A DNA stretch of 64,000 nt, taken from NCBI GenBank assembly GCA_041592335.1, contig JBFHQE010000010.1, positions 1 to 64,000 of the forward strand, in the 5' to 3' direction. The notes beneath the pieces were generated by a model that saw only the letters and a list, made by a program, of their open reading frames with translations, was not told the DNA's origin and did no database searches. This stretch comes from JBFHQE01 sp041592335 (GTDB taxonomy: Bacteria > Pseudomonadota > Gammaproteobacteria > Thiohalobacterales > Thiohalobacteraceae). The position numbers were made by a program, and so were the translations under genes. Positions 34,154-42,289 of the stretch are shown piece by piece (position 1 is the first letter of the stretch; every line of letters starts with the position of its first letter).

Positions 34154-36706
34154 CTATTCTACGGTGCGCGCGACTTCGGTCCGTTCGAAGACTTCGATCT
34201 GATCACCGGATTTAACGTCATTGTAGTCCTTGACCCCGATACCGCACTCGGTACCTGCACGGACTTCGGCAACGTCATCCTTCACACGCCGCAACGATTC
34301 CAGCTCGCCTTCGTAAATCACCACGTTGTCACGCAGAACGCGAATCGGCGCACTGCGCTTGACCACGCCATCCACCACCATACAGCCGGCAATAGCGCCG
34401 AACTTGGAGGAGCGGAATACGTCGCGCACCTCGGCCAGACCGATGATTTCTTCCCTGATCTCGGGTGACAGCAGACCGCTGATCGCCTTCTTCACTTCAT
34501 CGATAGCATCGTAGATAACGCTGTAATAATGCAGGTCGAGACCACTTTCCTCGATGACCCGACGAGCAGCCGCATCGGCACGCACGTTGAAGCCTATCAG
34601 GATGGCCTGTGAAGCCATGGCCAGCGTCGCATCGGATTCATTAATACCACCGACACCACCGGCAACGACTTTTACGCGCACTTCTTCATTACTGAGCTTG
34701 GTCAGCGAGTCACGCAACGCTTCCAGACTACCCTGCACATCGGCCTTGATAACCAGGTTGACGTCATGCACTTCGCCTTCGCCCATGCGCGAGAAGACTT
34801 CGTCGAGCTTCGCCTGCTTCTGGCGCGCCAGGCGATGATCGCGGAATTTGCCCTGGCGGAACATGGCAACTTCACGCGCCTTGCGCTCGTCTTTGACAAC
34901 GGCAACTTCATCGCCGGCATTCGGGGTACCGGACAGGCCCAGCACCACGGCGGGCATCGCGGGTCCCGCTTCCTTGATGGCGGTACCGCTTTCGTCGAAC
35001 ATGGCGCGCACGCGGCCATACTCGGTACCGGACAGAATGATGTCACCCTGCCTGAGGTAGCCATTGCGTACCAGCACGGTGGCCACCGGGCCACGGCCGC
35101 GATCAAGACTGGACTCGATGACCACACCGGTCGCCGGGCAGTCTTTCACTGCGGTCAGTTCGAGAACCTCGGCCTGCAACAGAATGGCATCCAGCAGGTT
35201 ATCGATACCTTCACCGGTTTTGGCTGAAACGTGAACCATCATGGTGTCGCCGCCCCAGTCTTCGGGGATAACTTCATACTGCGCCAGTTCGTTTTTAACG
35301 CGATCCGGATCGGCGTCTTCCTTATCGATTTTGTTGATCGCCACGATCAAGGGCACATTACCGGCCTTGGCATGCTGAATCGCTTCCTGGGTTTGCGGCA
35401 TCACGCCGTCATCGGCAGCGACCACGAGGATAACGATATCCGTTACCTGGGCACCACGCGCACGCATGGCGGTAAAGGCCGCGTGGCCCGGCGTATCGAG
35501 GAAACTGATAGTGCCTTTGTCGGTGTCGACATGGTAAGCGCCGATATGCTGGGTAATACCACCCGCTTCGCCAGCGGCCACCTTGGTGGCGCGAATGTAA
35601 TCCAGCAAAGAGGTCTTGCCGTGGTCGACGTGACCCATGATGGTCACCACCGGCGGACGCGGCATAGTCTCGCCTTCCACTTCGGTGGTAATGATCTCTT
35701 CTTCAATCTCGTTTTCGTTGAGCAGCTTGAAGGTATGCCCCATCTCCTCAACCACGAGCTGCGCCGTTTCCTGGTCCAGCACTTCGTTGATGGTCGCCAT
35801 CACGCCCATCTTCATCAGCGTCTTGATTACCTCGGCGGCCTTGACGGACATGCGCTGCGCCAGATCGGCGACAGAAATACTTTCCGGAATGGCGACTTCA
35901 CGAATAACCGGCGCGGTGGGTTTTTCAAACGCGTGTTTTTCCGACGACTTGATGTTGACCGCCAGTTCCGGCTTGGCCTTCTTGCGCTTGCGACGGCCGC
36001 TCTTGCCTTCCGCGACATGCAATTCCTGGCGACCACGATCGAAGTCTTCATCGCGTCCGCCACGACGGCTTTTATCCTTGCCGCGTTTCGCTGCCTTGTC
36101 TTTATCAGGGGTTGCCAGCTGCTCCTGCTTGCGGCGTTCGGCCTCTTCTTCCTTGAGACGCTGCTTTTCCTCGGCCAGACGTTTTTCCAGCTCGCTGGCA
36201 CGACGCTGTTCTTCTTCCGCTTTTTCCTTGGCCAGGCGTTCCTGTTCCTGACGCTGCGCCTCTTCCTTCGCCTTGCGCTCTTCGGCAGCCGCCGCACGGG
36301 CTTCTTCCTGCGCCTGTTCTTCAGCCACGCGCAGCGCTTCTTCTTCCTCTTTGCGCAGGTTTTCTTCCTTGGCGATATCCGAGCGTTTTACGTAAGTGCG
36401 TTTCTTGCGCACTTCAACGGAAACTGTTTTAGCGCCTGTCGCCGCACGCCCACCGCCGGAACCACTGACTTTCAGCTCACTGTGGGTTTTGCGCTTCAGC
36501 GTGATCTTCTTGCCGCCACCGGAAGAAGTCGAGGCTTCTTTGCCATGACTTTTACGGAGATAGGTCAGCAGTTCCATTTTCTCTTCGTCTGAGATGGTTG
36601 CGTCTTCACCGGACACACTGATACCAGCTCCTTCCAGCTGCGTAAGCAACCGGTCCACGGGTATACCAACCACTTCAGCAAATTGTCTAACCGTCACTTC
36701 TGACAT
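34154..36706 (-). CDS. infB: Translation initiation factor IF-2
   Basis: An 850-residue GTPase that places initiator tRNA on the 30S subunit. An IF2-N domain (TVRQFAEVVGIPVDRLL) comes first. Next is a long charged, helical Glu/Arg/Lys linker (about 100-240), then a second IF2-N domain, the G domain with P-loop GHVDHGKTSLL near 358, switch motif DTPGH, and NKID. Domains II-IV follow. Length and layout are normal for the long form. The linker is strongly repetitive and produces a long but meaningless antisense frame. Confidence 0.96.
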   Translation of the reverse strand: MSEVTVRQFAEVVGIPVDRLLTQLEGAGISVSGEDATISDEEKMELLTYLRKSHGKEASTSSGGGKKITLKRKTHSELKVSGSGGGRAATGAKTVSVEVRKKRTYVKRSDIAKEENLRKEEEEALRVAEEQAQEEARAAAAEERKAKEEAQRQEQERLAKEKAEEEQRRASELEKRLAEEKQRLKEEEAERRKQEQLATPDKDKAAKRGKDKSRRGGRDEDFDRGRQELHVAEGKSGRRKRKKAKPELAVNIKSSEKHAFEKPTAPVIREVAIPESISVADLAQRMSVKAAEVIKTLMKMGVMATINEVLDQETAQLVVEEMGHTFKLLNENEIEEEIITTEVEGETMPRPPVVTIMGHVDHGKTSLLDYIRATKVAAGEAGGITQHIGAYHVDTDKGTISFLDTPGHAAFTAMRARGAQVTDIVILVVAADDGVMPQTQEAIQHAKAGNVPLIVAINKIDKEDADPDRVKNELAQYEVIPEDWGGDTMMVHVSAKTGEGIDNLLDAILLQAEVLELTAVKDCPATGVVIESSLDRGRGPVATVLVRNGYLRQGDIILSGTEYGRVRAMFDESGTAIKEAGPAMPAVVLGLSGTPNAGDEVAVVKDERKAREVAMFRQGKFRDHRLARQKQAKLDEVFSRMGEGEVHDVNLVIKADVQGSLEALRDSLTKLSNEEVRVKVVAGGVGGINESDATLAMASQAILIGFNVRADAAARRVIEESGLDLHYYSVIYDAIDEVKKAISGLLSPEIREEIIGLAEVRDVFRSSKFGAIAGCMVVDGVVKRSAPIRVLRDNVVIYEGELESLRRVKDDVAEVRAGTECGIGVKDYNDVKSGDQIEVFERTEVARTVE

Positions 36707-36753
36707 TACGTCTCTACTCTCCCGAAGCCTTAACTTCTAACCTTATCCTGCTT

Positions 36754-38256
36754 TCAGCCCTGGCCTTCTTCCGCAAACCAGGGGGCACGCGCCGCCATAA
36801 TCAGCTGCGCGGCACGCTCTTCTTCCATGCCTTCAATATCCATCAATTCATCTACCGCAAGCTCCGCCAGATCTTCCTGGGTGACAACACCGCGGCCCGC
36901 CAGGGTAAAGGCGAGATCGCGGTCCATGCCTTCCAGGTTCAGCAGATCTTCCGCCGGCTGATCGTCGCCAATCTTCTCTTCGCTCTGGATCGCACGCGTC
37001 AGCAGGTAATCACGGGCACGGCCACGCAATTCCTCAACAATGTCTTCATCGAACTCTTCGATGTCAGTGAGTTCCTGCGCCGGCACATAGGCAATTTCTT
37101 CAACGCTGGAAAATCCTTCCTGCACCAGAATGGCCGCCACTTCCTCATCGACATCCAGCTGGGTCATGAACATTTCCTGCAGCTGACGGCCTTCCTGCTC
37201 GCTCTTCTGCTCGGCGTCGGCCACGGTCATTACATTCAATGTCCAGCCGGTCAAATCACTCGCCAGTCGTACGTTCTGACCGCCACGGCCAATCGCCTGC
37301 GACAGCTGCTCTTCTTCAACCGCGATATCCATGGAGTGCGAATCTTCATCCACCACGATAGACACGACTTCCGCCGGCGACATGGCATTGATCACGAATT
37401 GCGCCGGGTTGTCATCGTGCAGAATGATGTCGATGCGTTCGCCACCGAGTTCGTTGGACACGGTCTGCACACGCGAACCGCGCATGCCCACACAGGCGCC
37501 CACTGGATCGATGCGCGGATCGAGGCTCTTCACCGCAATCTTGGCGCGTTGTCCCGGGTCGCGTGCGCCACCGAGAATCTCGATCAACTCCTGACCGACT
37601 TCCGGCACTTCCAGCTTGAATAGTTCAATCAGGAACTCAGGCGCAACGCGGCTGACAAACAGCTGCGGCCCGCGCGGCTCGGAGCGCACGGACTTGAGAT
37701 AACCGCGCAGACGGTCGCCCGGACGCACGGATTCGCGGGGAATCATGTCTTCACGCGGGACGAAAGCTTCGACATTCTCACCCAGATCCAGGTAAACATT
37801 GCCGCGTTCCACGCGCTTGACGATACCGTTGATCAACTCGCCTTCGCGGTTTTTATAGGCTTCCACAACCTGCTGGCGTTCCGCCTCGCGCACCTTCTGC
37901 ACAATAACCTGCTTGGCGGTCTGCGCAGCAATACGACCAAATTCTTCCGACTCGATCGGCTCTTCAATGTAATCGCCGACTTCAATACCGGGCTTCAATT
38001 GCTGGGCACGGGCGTGCAGCACCTGACGGTCGGGCGATTCGAAGTTTTCATCTTCATCGTCAACAACCAGCCAGCGGCGGAATGTCTCGTAGTCGCCACT
38101 CTCGCGGTCAATCGCCACGCGTGCGTCGATCTCGCCGCCATGACGCTTTTTGGTCGCGGAGGCCAGAGCGGCTTCAATCGCGCCAAAGATAACTTCTTTG
38201 TCGACGCCCTTCTCGTTGGAAACCACGTCAACCACCATCAGGATTTCTTTGTTCAT
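36754..38256 (-). CDS. nusA: Transcription termination/antitermination factor NusA
   Basis: A 500-residue RNA polymerase-binding factor. The N-terminal domain binds the polymerase. An S1 domain (about 135-200, INGIVKRVERGNVYLDLG) is followed by two KH domains with the GACVGMRGSRVQ and GRGGQNVRLAS motifs. Two C-terminal acidic helix-hairpin-helix repeats (about 365-425 and 440-490) correspond to the AR1 and AR2 domains of the gammaproteobacterial type. It follows rimP after 23 bases and probably regulates its own operon. Confidence 0.96.
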   Translation of the reverse strand: MNKEILMVVDVVSNEKGVDKEVIFGAIEAALASATKKRHGGEIDARVAIDRESGDYETFRRWLVVDDEDENFESPDRQVLHARAQQLKPGIEVGDYIEEPIESEEFGRIAAQTAKQVIVQKVREAERQQVVEAYKNREGELINGIVKRVERGNVYLDLGENVEAFVPREDMIPRESVRPGDRLRGYLKSVRSEPRGPQLFVSRVAPEFLIELFKLEVPEVGQELIEILGGARDPGQRAKIAVKSLDPRIDPVGACVGMRGSRVQTVSNELGGERIDIILHDDNPAQFVINAMSPAEVVSIVVDEDSHSMDIAVEEEQLSQAIGRGGQNVRLASDLTGWTLNVMTVADAEQKSEQEGRQLQEMFMTQLDVDEEVAAILVQEGFSSVEEIAYVPAQELTDIEEFDEDIVEELRGRARDYLLTRAIQSEEKIGDDQPAEDLLNLEGMDRDLAFTLAGRGVVTQEDLAELAVDELMDIEGMEEERAAQLIMAARAPWFAEEGQG

Positions 38257-38279
38257 TTCCTTCCGTCTCCGAAAATGAC

Positions 38280-38738
38280 CTATATCTCGGGCACCAGTCG
38301 CGCCTGATCCACCTGGTCTAACGGCAAAAGCACTTCCGTATCGTCATCGATACGGATCACCACAGCATCATCTTCAAGCCCCAGCAACACGCCGGTGAAC
38401 TTACGTTGCCCATCGATGGCTAGCCGATTGCGAATCGTCACGCGATGTCCCGCGAAACGCTCGAAATCCTTCGCATCAAACAGCAAGCGATCCAGTCCCG
38501 GCGACGAGACTTCCAGTGTGAACTGCCCCGGAATGGGGTCTTCAACATCCAGAATACCGCTCACCTGATGACTGACTGATTGACAATCATCGAGTGTGAC
38601 ACCGCCTTCCCTGTCAATGTATATGCGCAACACACTGTGTTTGCCACTGGGCAGATACTCGATCCCCACCAGTTCGCATCCCAGGGCGGTTACCGCCGGT
38701 CCAAGCAATGCTGTCAGGTTGTAGGGGTCTTTTCGCAT
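38280..38738 (-). CDS. rimP: Ribosome maturation factor RimP
   Basis: A 152-residue factor for 30S assembly. The family pattern is present: LGCELVGIEYLPSGKHSVLRIYID near residue 16, GGVTLDDCQSVSHQVSGILD, and the central motif PGQFTLEVSSPGLDRLL. It is the first gene of the operon that runs to pnp. A terminator-like hairpin ends only 15 bases before its start, which suggests attenuation of the whole operon. Confidence 0.95.
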   Translation of the reverse strand: MRKDPYNLTALLGPAVTALGCELVGIEYLPSGKHSVLRIYIDREGGVTLDDCQSVSHQVSGILDVEDPIPGQFTLEVSSPGLDRLLFDAKDFERFAGHRVTIRNRLAIDGQRKFTGVLLGLEDDAVVIRIDDDTEVLLPLDQVDQARLVPEI

Positions 38739-38753
38739 CCCGCCGCCGCAAAC

Positions 38754-38775
38754 AAAAAATGGGCCTATGGCCCAT
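38754..38775 (-). terminator. Terminator-like attenuator in the rimP leader
   Basis: On the minus strand ATGGGCC-ATA-GGCCCAT runs straight into TTTTT and ends 15 bases before the rimP ATG. This is a full intrinsic-terminator shape inside the leader of the nusA operon. NusA-dependent attenuation is an inference. Confidence 0.6.
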
Positions 38776-38817
38776 CATGCTGAATACACTGCGGACAAAT
38801 GGCCAGCAGCGCATAAC

Positions 38818-38838
38818 AAAAAACCCCGTTGATCGGGG
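38818..38838 (-). terminator. Rho-independent terminator after the GGDEF/EAL gene
   Basis: On the minus strand CCCCG-ATCAA-CGGGG is followed by TTTTTTG. It lies 82 bases after the stop of the GGDEF/EAL gene and separates it from the rimP operon. Confidence 0.75.
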
Positions 38839-38919
38839 CCGCTGGAAGATCATGTCGATCAACCAACCGGCGGAAATTATAGCCGTGCGGCCAATGACTT
38901 GCAATATGCGGGGGGCGAG

Positions 38920-41301
38920 TCAGGAAACTGCGGAGACTTTTATTTTCTGGGGTTGCGGCGCGGGCCTGCCCAGATAGAAGCCCTGCCCAAGACCAACCCC
39001 AATCTTGTCGAGCTCAAGCACAACCTCCTGATTTTCCACGAATTCAGCGATCACCTTGATACCCAGACCCTCGGCCATGTCAAAAATGGCCCGCACAAAC
39101 GCCCGGTCCTGACGGTCTTCGTGCAGGTTACGAATGAAGCTGCCATCGACTTTCACATAATCCAGCTCGAGGTGTTTCAGGTATTGGAATGAGGCAAAGC
39201 CGACCCCGAAATCATCCAGTGCGAAGCGGCAGCCAAGCCCCTTCAGTTCATGAATAAACCGCTGGGCGGCAGCAATATTTTCAATCGCCGCGGTTTCCGT
39301 CACCTCGAACAGCACCATGGCCGGATCGACACCCGTCTCTTCCAGCGCCTGCTTGATCATCGTCAGATAGGCTTCCGAACCGAAATAGCGTCCCGACAGG
39401 TTAATCGCCAGCGGCTTGACCGGCACCGTGAATGGCCAGGAGGCAAGATATTCCAGGGCGCTGTGCACCACCCAGCTATCGATATCGCGGATCAGTCCAA
39501 AGCGTTCGGCAGTATCCATGAACAGGGAAGGCAGCACGATATTCCCTTCCTGGTCGCTCATGCGCAGCAGCACCTCGTAATGCATGACTTCGTTCTGGCG
39601 CAAATTGACCACAGGCTGGAAATAGAGCTGAAAACGCTCGGTCTTGAGCGCATCGCGTATTTCATTGTCCCAGTGAACGGTATCGGCCATGGATTGCAGG
39701 TCGCTGTCGTCATCACTGTAAAGATGACATCGATTGCGCCCATCGTTCTTGGCGATGTACATGGCAGTATCCGCCCGCGCCAGCAGTTCATCCGAGATCG
39801 TGCCGTGCTGCGGGTAAAGCGCAATCCCGATACTGGCCGACACCTGTATTTTGGCGCCAAGGTAAGTCAGCTCGGTCTGGTTAAGCTTTTCCAGCAACTG
39901 CTGGGCCACCCGCTCGGCAAGCTCCGCATCGCTTTCCGGCAGGATGACACCGAACTCGTCGCCCCCCAGCCGTGCCAGTACATCGCTTTCCCGCAGCGAT
40001 TCTTTCAGGCAATTCGAAACCTGGATCAGGTATTGATCCCCCGCCTGGTGACCCAGTGTGTCATTGACATACTTGAACTGATCGATATCGATAAACAGCA
40101 CCGCACCGGCACGTTTATACCGTTTGGCAAACACCAGTGAGCGTTCCAGTTCTTCCTTGAATCGACGCCGGTTAAACAACGCCGTCAGCGCATCATGTTC
40201 CGCAAAGAAACTGACGCGTTCCTGGGCACGACGTTCATCGGTTATATTGAGCAGAAAGCCGCGCGCGACCCGCTGCCCTTTCTTGTTGGCTTCAATGGTG
40301 GCGCAGAAGCGCACCCAGACGACCTTGCCGATGTGATCGAACACCCGGTAGTCCAGTTCCACCTGCTCCGGCAGATCGTGAATGGCACCCATGGTTGACC
40401 AGAAACCAACCCGGTCTTCCTGATGAATAATGCGGTTCCAGAATCCTTGCCGGTACCAGTCTGACTCGGCATACCCCAGCAGGGTCTCAGCCTCCTGACT
40501 GACAAAACTGAAATCCATGGTGTTGGCGGAAGCCTCGAACAACACGGCATTGACACTGTTCACCAGCGTATGGAGTCGTTCGGTTTCGGTTTCCAGCGCC
40601 AGATGTTCCGTCTCAAGCGCGGAGCGCGTGGTTTCGAGATGGGTGGCAAGCTGATTCAGCGTTGTGCCCAGTTGTGAAAGCTCATCATCGCCCTCGACCG
40701 GAATGCGATATTTCAGGTGCCCATACCGCAACTGGGTTGCACCGTACTGCAAGGCATCGACGCGCCGGGCGACGCGCAAGCCCACCATCACGGTTAGTAA
40801 CATGGACAGTATCAGCTCGGCCGCCGCGATCAGGGTGCTTTGCAACTGAAGATCGAAGGCATAGGCCCGTATTTCTTCGATAGAAACACCCAGTGCAACC
40901 CGCCCCAGAATCTGCCCCTCTACCGACACGGTTGAGACGGCATCAAACACATTGTCTTCCAGGGCCGATTGGTAAGAGCTGTCCACAGGCCGCTTGCGGG
41001 ACAAGTCGCCCAGGTTCGCCAGCACTTCACCGGCCGGGTTATACACCGCGGCATAAATGAGATCGCCTTTATCGGCAAGCAATGAAAGCGTATCGCTGAG
41101 CATCGCCCGGTCGTTGTATATCAAGCCGCTGGAAACCGCGCTTTCGAGCAGGCGCAATTCATCTTTCATCATCTCTTCAAAACGATGCGCATGGCTGGTG
41201 CTGATAACACGCACACTGTTTGCCACCAGCAACGACAGCATGATGATTTCAATCGCCAGCACACCCAGCATCAGGCGAATGGCAAGATTGCGTACCTTCA
41301 T
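38920..41301 (-). CDS. Membrane PAS-GGDEF-EAL cyclic di-GMP enzyme
   Basis: A 793-residue protein. A first transmembrane helix (about 8-30), a periplasmic domain (about 31-150), a second helix (about 152-178) and a HAMP domain (about 175-230) are followed by a PAS domain (245-360). The GGDEF domain has GGDEF at 446-450 with an inhibitory RESD at 437-440. The EAL domain reads EVL at 576-578, with DDFG and KVDGSFI preserved, so phosphodiesterase activity is plausible. It may therefore both make and degrade cyclic di-GMP. Its ATG overlaps the stop of the PhnD-like gene by 4 bases, suggesting that the periplasmic binding protein feeds it a signal. Confidence 0.9.
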   Translation of the reverse strand: MKVRNLAIRLMLGVLAIEIIMLSLLVANSVRVISTSHAHRFEEMMKDELRLLESAVSSGLIYNDRAMLSDTLSLLADKGDLIYAAVYNPAGEVLANLGDLSRKRPVDSSYQSALEDNVFDAVSTVSVEGQILGRVALGVSIEEIRAYAFDLQLQSTLIAAAELILSMLLTVMVGLRVARRVDALQYGATQLRYGHLKYRIPVEGDDELSQLGTTLNQLATHLETTRSALETEHLALETETERLHTLVNSVNAVLFEASANTMDFSFVSQEAETLLGYAESDWYRQGFWNRIIHQEDRVGFWSTMGAIHDLPEQVELDYRVFDHIGKVVWVRFCATIEANKKGQRVARGFLLNITDERRAQERVSFFAEHDALTALFNRRRFKEELERSLVFAKRYKRAGAVLFIDIDQFKYVNDTLGHQAGDQYLIQVSNCLKESLRESDVLARLGGDEFGVILPESDAELAERVAQQLLEKLNQTELTYLGAKIQVSASIGIALYPQHGTISDELLARADTAMYIAKNDGRNRCHLYSDDDSDLQSMADTVHWDNEIRDALKTERFQLYFQPVVNLRQNEVMHYEVLLRMSDQEGNIVLPSLFMDTAERFGLIRDIDSWVVHSALEYLASWPFTVPVKPLAINLSGRYFGSEAYLTMIKQALEETGVDPAMVLFEVTETAAIENIAAAQRFIHELKGLGCRFALDDFGVGFASFQYLKHLELDYVKVDGSFIRNLHEDRQDRAFVRAIFDMAEGLGIKVIAEFVENQEVVLELDKIGVGLGQGFYLGRPAPQPQKIKVSAVS

Positions 41302-42143
41302 TGATGATCTTCCAGATATGCCTGCATGCCAGGCGCAAATTTCAGAAACCGGCGCAAGCGCTGGTAATCCGCGGCATCTGCCAGCGCAAAACCCGCGAAT
41401 AATGTTTGTTTCAACGATGACTGGCCAAGCGTATCTTCACCCATGGACAGCAGTACCGATCTCATGCGGGTTTTCAATTCCGGATCAAGATCGGATGCCA
41501 CCAGAATTGCGACACCGGGGTAGAGATCCGTGCGGCTAATTTCTCGCCACTGGTCAGCCGGCAGCTGACGGGTTGCAATGTAACTACTGATAATCGCCGC
41601 ATCGGCCTCTCCACCCTCGACGGCTTCATAGGCCGCATTGTGCGAACGCATGACAACAAACCGGGTACCTGCTGCCTCGCCAATCCCGGCATCTTCAAAC
41701 AGCGCTTTTCCCACAATTGGGATAAATGCCTGCTCTGGCGCATGCGCAATCAGCCTGCCACGCAGGTCATCCAGCGACTGGTAAGCGGATTGCCTGCGAA
41801 CCACAACACTGGCCGCCAGTTGGCTGCCCGGCGTCACCAGTAACTCATAACGGCCGCCTTCCATCGCCAGATCCACAAAGTGCGGCGCGGTATACACCAG
41901 ATCGAAGCCGCGCTCGTTGACGCGTTTAACAAACGTCGGGAAATCGCGTGCCGACTGTATAATCACGGTTCGCGGCAAGCGTTCGGAAAGATATTGACTC
42001 AGGGGCGTAAAACGCTTGAGCAAGGTAACCGGGCTCATGATTGGCAACACGCCAAAAGTCAGCGGTTCCTGCTCGACAACCTCGGCGCGCAATGGCGACG
42101 CCAGAATGAAGAGAATAACCAGGCTTTGAAGCAATTGTTTCAT
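41298..42143 (-). CDS. PhnD-like periplasmic solute-binding protein
   Basis: A 281-residue protein with a signal peptide (about residues 1-20, ending SPLRA) and a type 2 periplasmic-binding fold of the phosphate/phosphonate-binding PhnD type: LTFGVLPIMSP near the start, DLVYTAPHFVDLAMEGGRYELL near 85, SHNAAYEAVEGGEADAAIISS near 165. No ABC permease or ATPase is adjacent; instead the stop overlaps the start of the GGDEF/EAL gene. A role as a ligand sensor that docks on the periplasmic domain of that enzyme is inferred from this coupling. The second in-frame ATG (42143) is chosen because the signal peptide starts there; the first would be 42170. Confidence 0.82.
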   Translation of the reverse strand: MKQLLQSLVILFILASPLRAEVVEQEPLTFGVLPIMSPVTLLKRFTPLSQYLSERLPRTVIIQSARDFPTFVKRVNERGFDLVYTAPHFVDLAMEGGRYELLVTPGSQLAASVVVRRQSAYQSLDDLRGRLIAHAPEQAFIPIVGKALFEDAGIGEAAGTRFVVMRSHNAAYEAVEGGEADAAIISSYIATRQLPADQWREISRTDLYPGVAILVASDLDPELKTRMRSVLLSMGEDTLGQSSLKQTLFAGFALADAADYQRLRRFLKFAPGMQAYLEDHQ

Positions 42144-42289
42144 GCCGTTCCTATCGGCGTTGGGGCGCATTAGCTGAGTAGTCCGTTCCGGCGCAAGTGT
42201 AAACTAATGACGAAACTCAAGGCATATTCATTCAACTGTGGCATCCTAATTAACAGATATTTAACAACTTCCCTTTGTCCCGGCGAAGC

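Noticed and set aside
35231..36592. A 453-codon frame on the plus strand opposite infB
   Set aside because: It is the antisense of the repetitive charged linker and G domain of IF-2, has Phe/Leu-rich low-complexity content, and no ribosome site or homology.
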